Shown here in pieces: positions 1 through 6,302 of a DNA stretch of 6,303 nt. The DNA comes from Anaerolineales bacterium (GTDB taxonomy: Bacteria > Chloroflexota > Anaerolineae > Anaerolineales > DRMV01), in contig JALVOR010000089.1 of the NCBI GenBank assembly GCA_027026295.1, forward strand, positions 1-6,303. The letters run 5' to 3'. Position 1 is the stretch's first letter. The number at the start of each line of letters is the position of its first letter. The position numbers and the translations under genes were made by a program. The notes beneath the pieces were generated by a model. It was not told the origin of the DNA and made no database searches. It saw only the letters and a program-made list of their open reading frames with translations.

Positions 1-1
1 G

Positions 2-556
<555 letters not shown>

Positions 557-565
557 GCACAAACC

Positions 566-570
566 GAGGA
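566..570 (+). promoter_or_regulatory. Shine-Dalgarno site of cdd
   Basis: GAGGA lies 4 bases before the ATG at 575, a rather short spacer. It favours 575 over the out-of-frame ATG at 553, which overlaps the preceding stop codon. The bases between, together with the ATG, spell TATAAT (571-576), which also looks like a -10 box. Confidence 0.55.
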
Positions 571-574
571 TATA

Positions 575-985
575 ATGGACAAAACAACCCGCGGGCACCT
601 CATCTCGGCGGCGTTACAAGCCCGCCGCCACGCCTATGCCCCCTATTCACACTACCCCGTGGGGGCAGCGCTGCTGACCAAAGACGGCAAGGTTTACACC
701 GGCGTGAATGTAGAAAACGCCGCCTACCCTTCCGGCATGTGCGCCGAGCGGGTGGCCGTGTTCAAAGCCGTTTCCGAGGGGCAGCGGGAATTCGAAGCCG
801 TGGTGGTTGCCACCGAAAACGGCGGCACACCCTGCGGCGCGTGTCGGCAGGTGCTTGCCGAATTCGGGCTCGATATGGCTGTGGTCGTAGTCAACGGTAA
901 CGGCGACGTCGTGCTGGAAACCACGCTTGCCAACCTCTTGCCTGCCTCGTTTGGCCCGGAACACCTTCCAAGGAATAAACCCTGA
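575..985 (+). CDS. cdd: cytidine deaminase
   Basis: This gene encodes a 136-residue zinc enzyme that deaminates cytidine and deoxycytidine to uridine and deoxyuridine in cytoplasmic pyrimidine salvage. The length fits the short homotetrameric bacterial class. The substrate-binding NVEN motif is at residues 45-48. The zinc/catalytic motif CAE is at 56-58 (Cys56 ligand, Glu58 proton shuttle), and PCGAC at 86-90 supplies ligands Cys87 and Cys90. Three cysteine ligands are typical of the tetrameric class; the dimeric E. coli enzyme has His in the first position. The N-terminal YAPYSHYPVGAA segment (21-32) is also characteristic. All catalytic residues are present, so the enzyme should be active. 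The ATG at 575 has a GAGGA ribosome site at 566-570. The gene follows the CBS-domain gene by 18 bases and ends in TGATG, sharing one base with the next start codon, which suggests translational coupling. A CorC-like gene beside cdd is a plausible housekeeping arrangement. Confidence 0.97.
   Translation: MDKTTRGHLISAALQARRHAYAPYSHYPVGAALLTKDGKVYTGVNVENAAYPSGMCAERVAVFKAVSEGQREFEAVVVATENGGTPCGACRQVLAEFGLDMAVVVVNGNGDVVLETTLANLLPASFGPEHLPRNKP
970..974 (+). promoter_or_regulatory. Shine-Dalgarno site of the metallophosphoesterase
   Basis: AAGGA lies inside the end of cdd, 10 bases before the ATG at 985. Together with the TGATG stop/start overlap it supports 985 as the start and points to coupled translation with cdd. 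Confidence 0.6.
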
Positions 986-1707
986 TGAAAGTGATGGTCT
1001 TCTCTGACGTGCACGCCAACCTCATCGCGCTGGAAGCCACACTGGCCGACGCCGGGTCTGTGGATGCCTACTGGTTTTTGGGCGACCTAGTGGGCTACGG
1101 CCCCGACCCCGCGGCCTGCGTTGAGCGGGTGCAATCCCTGCCTAATCTGGTGCGGGTGCTGGGCAACCACGACGCCGCGGTGCTGGAAAAAATCCCCCTC
1201 ACCTGGTTCAACCGCGAAGCCCAAAAACTCGTGCTATGGACCCGGCAACACCTCACCGAAGCCAACCTCGCTTTCCTGGCTGCCACGCCAGAGATTGAGG
1301 TCATTGACGATGTCACCCTGGTACACGGCAGCCCGCGAGCGCACTACACCGAATACATCCTCACCACCGAAATCGCTGCTGCGTCTTTCCACCATCTGGA
1401 AACCGATTTCTGCTTCGTGGGACACACCCACCAGCCCGTGCGGTGGCAGGAAGAAGAAGGTTTTGCCAATGTCTATGCAGCAATACCCCATGAACCGTTT
1501 ACCCTCGCGCCGCGGGCAATTCTCAACGTCGGCTCCGTGGGGCAACCTCGCGACGGCGACCCGCGGGCTTCCTACGCGCTCTACGACACCGAAACCCATG
1601 CCTGGGAATGGCGGCGCGTGTCCTACGACATCGTTTCCGTACAAAACCGCATGACGCGGCTGGGGCTTTCCCCTCTCAACGCCATGCGGCTTTCCGTCGG
1701 GCACTAA
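985..1707 (+). CDS. calcineurin-like metallophosphoesterase (YfcE/Metallophos_2 type)
   Basis: This gene encodes a 240-residue soluble protein with every motif of a dinuclear metallophosphoesterase in the expected order: SDVHAN (Asp8, His10), GDLVGYGP (Asp34), GNHD (Asn61, His62), a histidine in VHGSP (His114) and GHTH (His147, His149). The NVGSVGQPRDGDPRASY stretch (181-197) is typical of the small YfcE-like subfamily. These residues coordinate two metals, usually Mn/Fe/Ni, and catalyse hydrolysis of phosphomono- or diesters. No signal peptide or membrane segment is present, so it should be cytoplasmic. The true substrate cannot be read from sequence. Relatives act on model phosphodiesters, and some have been proposed to hydrolyse nucleotides. 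Coupling to cdd makes a nucleotide-related substrate conceivable, but that is inference only. The start at 985 gives the metal motif at its usual position right at the N-terminus. It appears to be the last gene of the first operon, followed by a 179-base gap. Confidence 0.93.
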   Translation: MKVMVFSDVHANLIALEATLADAGSVDAYWFLGDLVGYGPDPAACVERVQSLPNLVRVLGNHDAAVLEKIPLTWFNREAQKLVLWTRQHLTEANLAFLAATPEIEVIDDVTLVHGSPRAHYTEYILTTEIAAASFHHLETDFCFVGHTHQPVRWQEEEGFANVYAAIPHEPFTLAPRAILNVGSVGQPRDGDPRASYALYDTETHAWEWRRVSYDIVSVQNRMTRLGLSPLNAMRLSVGH

Positions 1708-1733
1708 GACTCTATCCGAAAAATACCGTGGTG

Positions 1734-1836
1734 GTGTCATTGCAAGCCCCGAAGGGGTGAGGCAAGCCCCCTTTTTATCGGCCAGGAGACTGCTTCGGTG
1801 GGCTTTGTCATTGCTCAGCCCGCCTCACAGTGACAC
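1734..1836. repeat. degenerate palindromic interspersed repeat (REP/MITE-like)
   Basis: The element begins GTGTCATTGCAAGC and ends CCTCACAGTGACAC. The outer six bases (1734-1739 and 1831-1836) are perfect inverted repeats, and 10 of the first 14 bases match in inverted orientation. The ninemer TGTCATTGC occurs at 1735-1743 and again in direct orientation at 1806-1814. Inside, AAGCCCC before a T-run and CTGCTTCGG after it form a second, imperfect inverted match. The TGTCATTGCGAG...CTCGCAATGACA pattern is, from memory, a widespread family of small non-coding palindromic repeats in several bacterial phyla. This copy is decayed relative to that pattern. No transposase is encoded nearby, so if mobile it was moved in trans. 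The exact borders are an estimate from the outermost matching bases. Confidence 0.6.
1752..1776 (+). terminator. possible intrinsic terminator after the metallophosphoesterase
   Basis: AAGGGG (1752-1757) can pair with CCCCTT (1768-1773) around a 10-base loop, followed directly by more T (1774-1776). It lies 45 bases after the stop codon of the last gene of the first operon and inside the palindromic repeat. The stem is only six pairs with two A-T pairs at the base, so efficiency is uncertain. A competing CCCC-GAA-GGGG hairpin (1747-1757) uses the same G run. Confidence 0.35.
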
Positions 1837-1886
1837 ATCTGCAAAGAATTTTCGGAGAGGCTCTAAAAGCGAGGCAAATCGTTACA

Positions 1887-3152
1887 ATGAGCGAGACGCT
1901 TTCTCCAAAAAACGCATGGCCGTGGTGGCGTTGGGTGCTGGTCGCCGTGGTATTGGTGGCTGCCGAAATCGCTTTCTTTATCCTGCTTTTCCGCCACCCC
2001 GCCACACCGCCTGCAACCGCGACGCCTTCCCCAGTGCCTGCTGCCACTGGCGAGCCAAATGCCGCCGACATGCAAGGGCACATTTACAAAGCCCAGGTGG
2101 TAGCCATTCTGGAAACCGGCACGGTTTCCTTAGGGGAAAAAGAACAAACCTACCAACGGGTACGCATTCGCCTGCTGGAAGGGCCCCTCGCGGGCATCGA
2201 AATGGAAATGGATTTCGGCAAACGCCAGACTCTGCCCGCCAATATGCACCTCAACGTGGGCGACGAGATTTTAGTGAACACCCTCCTGCGTCCCGACGGA
2301 CAATGGGTGGTATATTTCATCGATTTCATCCGCCTGCGCCCGATGTTCGTTCTCTTCCTCGTGTTCGCCTTCTTCACCATAGCAGTTGGCGGCTGGAAAG
2401 GGCTGCGCGGGCTGGTTGGCATGGCATTCAGTTTTGCCGTGATTTTCTTCTTCATCTTGCCACAAATTCTGCACGGGAAGAACCCGGTCACCATCACCGT
2501 GCTGGGTTCGGCGGTGCTGCTGGGCATCACGCTTTACCTGATCTACGGCTGGACGCTGAAAACCCACGCTGCCGTGCTGGGCATTCTGGCAGCACTGATT
2601 TTGACCGGCCTGTTGGCACAATACTTCGTGGCGCTCACCCGCCTGACCGGCTTTGGCAGCGAAGACGCGCTCTACCTCATCCAGTTTTCCACGGTGAACA
2701 TCGACACTCGTGGGCTGGTGCTGGCCGGCATGCTGGTAGGCGCCTTAGGGGTATTAGACGACCTTGCCATCACGCAATCCTCCGTGGTATTCCAGTTGCA
2801 CGCCACCGACCCCACTCTGACGTTTCGCGCGCTCTACCGCCGGGCAATGCAGGTAGGGCGCGATCACGTGGCCGCCACGGTCAACACCTTAGTGCTGGCC
2901 TACACCGGCGGGGCGTTGCCTATGCTGCTCCTGTTCTACGTTACCAACGAACACCCTTTGCAGGTGCTCAACTACGAATTCGTCGCGCAGGAAATCATCA
3001 GCATGATGATCGGCTCGTTGGGGCTGATAGCCGCCGTGCCGCTGACCAATTTGCTGGCAACCTCACTGGCGCTTTACAGCCACCGCCTGGGGCCCCTGGG
3101 GCGCTATCTGGGGCCGCCTGACCGCGAGGAAGGACATGTCCACGCCCACTAA
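1887..3152 (+). CDS. YibE/F family polytopic membrane protein
   Basis: This gene encodes a 421-residue protein matching the YibE/F family, a poorly characterised group of bacterial inner-membrane proteins with no settled biochemical role. One N-terminal membrane segment (about 15-35) is followed by a Pro/Ala/Thr-rich linker (37-57) and an extracytoplasmic beta-rich region (about 62-150). The rest is a hydrophobic bundle of about seven segments (near 152-168, 173-193, 200-220, 227-248, 275-291, 329-352 and 370-397). The family-diagnostic GALGVLDDLAITQSS lies at 285-299. The tail is hydrophilic and His-containing (EEGHVHAH). I chose the ATG at 1887 because the in-frame GTG at 1830 falls in the terminal repeat of the preceding element and would add 19 residues with no family character. 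The ribosome site is poor: GAGG at 1871-1874 is 12 bases away. The last 17 bases overlap the next gene, so the pair is very likely one operon. Confidence 0.9.
   Translation: MSETLSPKNAWPWWRWVLVAVVLVAAEIAFFILLFRHPATPPATATPSPVPAATGEPNAADMQGHIYKAQVVAILETGTVSLGEKEQTYQRVRIRLLEGPLAGIEMEMDFGKRQTLPANMHLNVGDEILVNTLLRPDGQWVVYFIDFIRLRPMFVLFLVFAFFTIAVGGWKGLRGLVGMAFSFAVIFFFILPQILHGKNPVTITVLGSAVLLGITLYLIYGWTLKTHAAVLGILAALILTGLLAQYFVALTRLTGFGSEDALYLIQFSTVNIDTRGLVLAGMLVGALGVLDDLAITQSSVVFQLHATDPTLTFRALYRRAMQVGRDHVAATVNTLVLAYTGGALPMLLLFYVTNEHPLQVLNYEFVAQEIISMMIGSLGLIAAVPLTNLLATSLALYSHRLGPLGRYLGPPDREEGHVHAH
3126..3134 (+). promoter_or_regulatory. Shine-Dalgarno site of yvcK
   Basis: GAGGAAGGA lies within the end of the YibE/F coding region. 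Its GAGGA core ends 5 bases before the ATG at 3136. It supports 3136 as the start and hence a genuine 17-base overlap between the two genes. Confidence 0.7.
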
Positions 3153-4473
3153 TTCCCCCCGCAGGCAAGGGCCTCTTTTCCTGCGCAAACTGCGCCGCGA
3201 AGCCAAATGGCTCACCCCCGGCATCGGCATCAAGCGCTGGCTGGGGTTGGTCGTGCTGGGCACCACGCTGCTGGGCGTGGGTTTGGCTTACGCCTTGCTG
3301 GATGTGTATCGCACCGCGCCGGAAACCTGGTGGCTGCCACTGCTCTCGGCGGCTTCGTTGCGCTTCTTCCCCCGCTGGCTGCGGGTGCTGCTCTTCGCAG
3401 GCGCGGGCTTCTTCGTCACGGGTCTGGGTTTGTGGGGGTTGGGGCGTTCACTGCTGGCGCCCTTCCTGCGTGCCGACCGCCCCATCGTGGAAACCCTCGC
3501 TGCCCACCGCATGCGGGAACAAGGCCCCTCCATCGTGGTCATCGGCGGCGGGCATGGCCTTTCAACCCTGCTGCGCGGCCTGAAGAGGTATACCCACAAC
3601 ATCACCGCAGTGGTCACGGTAGCCGACGACGGCGGCTCTTCGGGGCGCCTGCGGGAATCTTTGGGCATTCTCCCCCCCGGCGACATCCGCAACTGCCTCG
3701 CGGCGCTTTCCAACGATGAAGCCCTGCTCGCCCAGTTATTCCAATACCGTTTTGCCTCGGGCAGTGGGCTGGAAGGACACTCCTTCGGCAACCTGTTCAT
3801 TTCGGCGCTGATTGCCCTCACCGGCAGTTTCGAGGAAGCCATCGCCGAATCGGGGCGCGTGCTCTCGGTACACGGGCGGGTGCTGCCTTCCACCCTGCGG
3901 CAGGTACATCTGGCTGCCGAGGTCGCCCTGCCCAACCAGCCTGCCAGCGTGCGCGTGGTGGGGGAAAGCCGCATTCCCGAAGTGCCCGGGCGCATCCAGC
4001 GGGTGTGGCTGGAGCCGGAACATCCGCCCGCTTTCCCCAAGGCTGTGCAGGCCATCCTGGCTGCCGATATGGTAGTGGTGGGGCCGGGCAGCCTGTTCAC
4101 CAGTTTGCTGCCCAACCTGCTGGTGCCTGACATCGCCGCCGCGCTGCGGGCAACGCGGGCTTTTCGCGTCTTCGTGTGCAACGTGGCGACCCAGCCGGGG
4201 GAAACCGACGGCTTCACCTGCCAGGATCACCTCGCCGCCCTCGAAGCCCACGCGGGGGAAGGGCTGTTCGACATGATTGTGGTGAACAAGGCCTTTACCG
4301 GCGAGTTGCCACCAGCCACCGGCTGGGTCACCGTGAACGAAAACGAACCATTGCGCATTCCCGTGCATTACGCCCCGTTGAACAACCCCGAAGAACCAGG
4401 GCGACACCGGCCCGGTGTACTTGCCCAAACCCTGATTCGGCTGCTCAAAGGGCGCACGGGGCCTTTGCAATAA
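3136..4473 (+). CDS. yvcK: membrane-anchored YvcK/CofD-like protein (gluconeogenesis factor family)
   Basis: This gene encodes 445 residues. Residues 1-125 are an extension with a basic, positively charged start and two membrane segments (about 35-57 and 84-104). Residues 130-440 are a YvcK/UPF0052 core related to the phospholactate transferase CofD. Visible core motifs are IGGGHGLSTLLRGLK (136-150, nucleotide-binding glycine loop), TVADDGGSSGRLR (161-173), PPGDIRNCLAALS (180-192), GHSFGNLF (214-221), GPGSLFTSLLPNLLVPDI (316-333) and TQPGETDG (352-359). B. subtilis YvcK binds UDP-sugars and is needed for growth on gluconeogenic carbon sources and for normal cell-wall synthesis. The same role is likely here, held at the inner face of the membrane. 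It is often annotated as a 2-phospho-L-lactate transferase, but nothing here supports that activity over the YvcK one. It overlaps the YibE/F gene by 17 bases. The Firmicute partners rapZ and whiA do not flank it in this window. Confidence 0.94.
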   Translation: MSTPTNSPRRQGPLFLRKLRREAKWLTPGIGIKRWLGLVVLGTTLLGVGLAYALLDVYRTAPETWWLPLLSAASLRFFPRWLRVLLFAGAGFFVTGLGLWGLGRSLLAPFLRADRPIVETLAAHRMREQGPSIVVIGGGHGLSTLLRGLKRYTHNITAVVTVADDGGSSGRLRESLGILPPGDIRNCLAALSNDEALLAQLFQYRFASGSGLEGHSFGNLFISALIALTGSFEEAIAESGRVLSVHGRVLPSTLRQVHLAAEVALPNQPASVRVVGESRIPEVPGRIQRVWLEPEHPPAFPKAVQAILAADMVVVGPGSLFTSLLPNLLVPDIAAALRATRAFRVFVCNVATQPGETDGFTCQDHLAALEAHAGEGLFDMIVVNKAFTGELPPATGWVTVNENEPLRIPVHYAPLNNPEEPGRHRPGVLAQTLIRLLKGRTGPLQ

Positions 4474-4494
4474 CCCTCTTAGGGATTGCTTCCC
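4474..4494. other. short hairpin-forming segment at the convergent gene ends
   Basis: Only 5 bases (4474-4478) separate the yvcK stop from the stop of the opposing WD40 gene. CCCT-CTT-AGGG (4474-4484) and GGGA-TTGCT-TCCC (4482-4494) are two alternative four-pair hairpins that share bases 4482-4484. Neither is followed by a strong T-run on either strand, so a terminator role for both genes is only a possibility. Confidence 0.25.
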
Positions 4495-6302
4495 TCACTT
4501 TGAGGCGGCAGCCCCCATACCCGAATAACACCTTGAGAAGTCACCGAAACCAGGACCTGCCCGTTTAGCGCAAAGTCCAAGAGAGGGCTGCGTCCATACA
4601 AGAGTTCCGATTCCTCAAGCGTCAAGGGCCTGACAAGGGGGGCGTTTTCATGCCCGGAAGCATCTGGCGATGGGGTTGCTGCAGGGGTCGGAGTGAGCGT
4701 TGGCACAGGCGTCTCTGTAACAGGTGCAGGACTAACAAATGCCGCATCTTCCGCTGACCGCCAATCTGCTTTCGCCAAAAGCGTTCCGCTGTCCGTATCC
4801 CACAAACTTACGGAGGTCAAAGCGCCCACGGCAACCATCTTTCCTGTAGGGGAAAAAGACACCTGACTAATTTTTCCGCCAACAGGCTCACTCACAACTA
4901 ACGGGTCTCGCTTGCCCATTTCCCACAAGCGCCAACGCTGATCATTGGAACCAGAAACCAGCAGGTCATCGTGCAAAGGATGCCAATCAATGCTATTGAC
5001 CCACCCCATTGTGGGTTTGGAATTCTTTGACCATGTCTGAACAATATTGCCGCGGGCAGTATCCCATACAATGACTTGATTCACAGAGGCACCAGCCAGA
5101 TAAGTGCCATTCGGTGAAAAAGCCAGTTGGATAATTGTGCCGGGTAAATTTTCAAAAGACCGATGGAGAGCATCTCTGGTCAAATCCCAAATATAAGCCG
5201 ACATCCACCACGTGCCGACTGCCATCATACCACCCGCGGGCGAAAAGGAAACCGACCAGGCAAAGTCATAACGCGTGGGCAACGAATGCATCTTTTCAGC
5301 CTTGCCGGTCTCCAAATCACAATGCCAGATGGCGCCATCCCAGTCCACGGCAGCCACCCATGAACCATCAGGAGACACACCAACCGAAGTAAAGGGCAAA
5401 CGGGCGCCCTCAATGTGCAACAGCCGTGTGACATTGCCGTTTGTCAAATCCCGCACAACCAAGTCTGGCGACCAGCCAGCAAGCACAACCTGATTGCCTT
5501 GCGGCATAAGTACGGCGTCTTCCACCGTAAACGAAAAGGCTGGCTGCGATGCAATAATTTCAGCACCTTGGGTATTAAATTGCACCACTCTGCCTTCCGA
5601 GCCTACTGCTGCCCATGCGTCCTCCCCCATACGAGTCACAGTTAAAGGCGTAAAGGGCAATGTTTTATCAGACAATGCTTCATTATCTTCAACCTTTGCC
5701 ACGTCATAAGTTATCAAATGACGCCCACTCACCACACTCAAAGTGTGCTCAGAAGTAAATTCCAGCGCAGTAATGTTTTCCTTATACGGCCACCAGAACT
5801 TCCAAGGGGGAAGAATGGAGGGATCGGGGCGAAAAGGATGCTCCTTATCCCAAACAGCAACAGCGCCCGTAGAAAATCCTACAGCAAAGAAACGGCCGTC
5901 CGCTGAAGCCGCCACGTGGGTCACTATGCCATTCCCTACATTGTAGCGTGTAATATCACCGTTCCAAAAGGTTACGCTGGTGCTCGTAGAAGCAGCCAGT
6001 ATGAAGTAATAAGGTGAAGAACGTTTCCACGGCTCCACCTGGTACGCAGCAAGAGATTGTGAATTGCTCACCATGACATATCTGCTATCGGGGGTAAAGC
6101 GGACGTCGTACACCCACGCTGGACGAAGGCTTTGTAAGCCTTCGGCATGATACAACTCACCAGTCGAAGTTTCCCATACTGCCAACCGTGCCCAGGCAGT
6201 GGCTGCAATCCATGCGCCATTGGGTGAAAAGTCTATGCTGGTTATCCATCTGCGGTTGGGGCGTTCAGGTGGCGCGTCCTCGTGCTTGGGGGCAGACGAC
6301 GA
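4479..6302 (-). CDS. WD40-repeat beta-propeller protein, 3' part (5' end outside window)
   Basis: The minus-strand frame stays open to the right edge, giving 607 visible residues. The TTG at 6185 is not the start, because the first blade (ITSIDFSPNG at residues 20-29) begins before it. The visible N-terminus is a Ser/Pro-rich stretch (SSSAPKHEDAPPERP). About 13 blades follow, recognisable by pieces such as VSPDGSWVA, FSPNGTYLAG, VIVWDTARGNIV, WHPLHDDLLVSGSNDQRW and FSPTGKMVAVGALTSVSLWD. That number fits two seven-bladed propellers if one more blade lies upstream. A Pro/Thr linker (about residues 524-555) separates the last blade (about 571-604, ending GVIRVWGL) from the rest. WD40 propellers are binding scaffolds, and no catalytic motif is seen. 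The linker suggests an exported or cell-surface protein, but the signal region is out of view. Base composition is much lower in GC than the neighbours. Fold assignment is firm; the binding partner is unknown. Confidence 0.9.
   Translation of the reverse strand, partial: SSSAPKHEDAPPERPNRRWITSIDFSPNGAWIAATAWARLAVWETSTGELYHAEGLQSLRPAWVYDVRFTPDSRYVMVSNSQSLAAYQVEPWKRSSPYYFILAASTSTSVTFWNGDITRYNVGNGIVTHVAASADGRFFAVGFSTGAVAVWDKEHPFRPDPSILPPWKFWWPYKENITALEFTSEHTLSVVSGRHLITYDVAKVEDNEALSDKTLPFTPLTVTRMGEDAWAAVGSEGRVVQFNTQGAEIIASQPAFSFTVEDAVLMPQGNQVVLAGWSPDLVVRDLTNGNVTRLLHIEGARLPFTSVGVSPDGSWVAAVDWDGAIWHCDLETGKAEKMHSLPTRYDFAWSVSFSPAGGMMAVGTWWMSAYIWDLTRDALHRSFENLPGTIIQLAFSPNGTYLAGASVNQVIVWDTARGNIVQTWSKNSKPTMGWVNSIDWHPLHDDLLVSGSNDQRWRLWEMGKRDPLVVSEPVGGKISQVSFSPTGKMVAVGALTSVSLWDTDSGTLLAKADWRSAEDAAFVSPAPVTETPVPTLTPTPAATPSPDASGHENAPLVRPLTLEESELLYGRSPLLDFALNGQVLVSVTSQGVIRVWGLPPQSEGSNP
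4640..4735 (-). other. Pro/Thr-rich linker inside the WD40 protein
   Basis: This stretch encodes SPAPVTETPVPTLTPTPAA and then ATPSPDASGHENAP, a low-complexity Pro/Thr segment like the spacers common in exported Anaerolineae proteins. It falls between an apparent first strand of a blade (SAEDAAFVSP) and a complete final blade. Confidence 0.8.

Larger units (their letters stand above)
1708..1886. other. intergenic region between the two plus-strand operons
   Basis: These 179 bases carry no credible gene. The middle (1734-1836) is a degenerate palindromic repeat that includes a terminator-like hairpin. The last 50 bases form the leader of the YibE/F gene and contain purine-rich stretches at 1854-1860 (GGAGAGG) and 1871-1874 (GAGG). 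No convincing -35/-10 pair is seen, although TACAAT at 1883-1888 overlaps the start codon of the next gene. Confidence 0.7.

Noticed and set aside
1234..1740. A 168-codon minus-strand open frame over the metallophosphoesterase
   Set aside because: It is antisense to a complete and fully motif-bearing gene, and the product has no recognisable domain.
1757..3121. A 454-codon open frame on the plus strand covering most of the YibE/F gene
   Set aside because: It is an alternative frame of the YibE/F gene. The product is Arg/His/Gly-rich with no membrane segments or known motifs, as expected of a shadow frame in GC-rich DNA, and it starts inside the repeat.
3288..4217. A 309-codon minus-strand open frame inside yvcK
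   Set aside because: It is antisense to a gene with all YvcK motifs. The product is rich in Arg, Ser and Pro without recognisable domains.
3736..4470. A 244-codon minus-strand open frame at the end of yvcK
   Set aside because: It is a shadow of yvcK with no family resemblance and no separate ribosome site that I could defend.
3136..4473. Function as 2-phospho-L-lactate transferase (CofD, coenzyme F420 synthesis)
   Set aside because: The family is related, but the membrane extension and the motif set fit YvcK better, and no F420 genes are nearby in the window.
4479..6185. A complete WD40 gene starting at TTG 6185
   Set aside because: The frame stays open to the window edge and the first blade begins upstream of this codon, so the gene is cut off rather than starting here.
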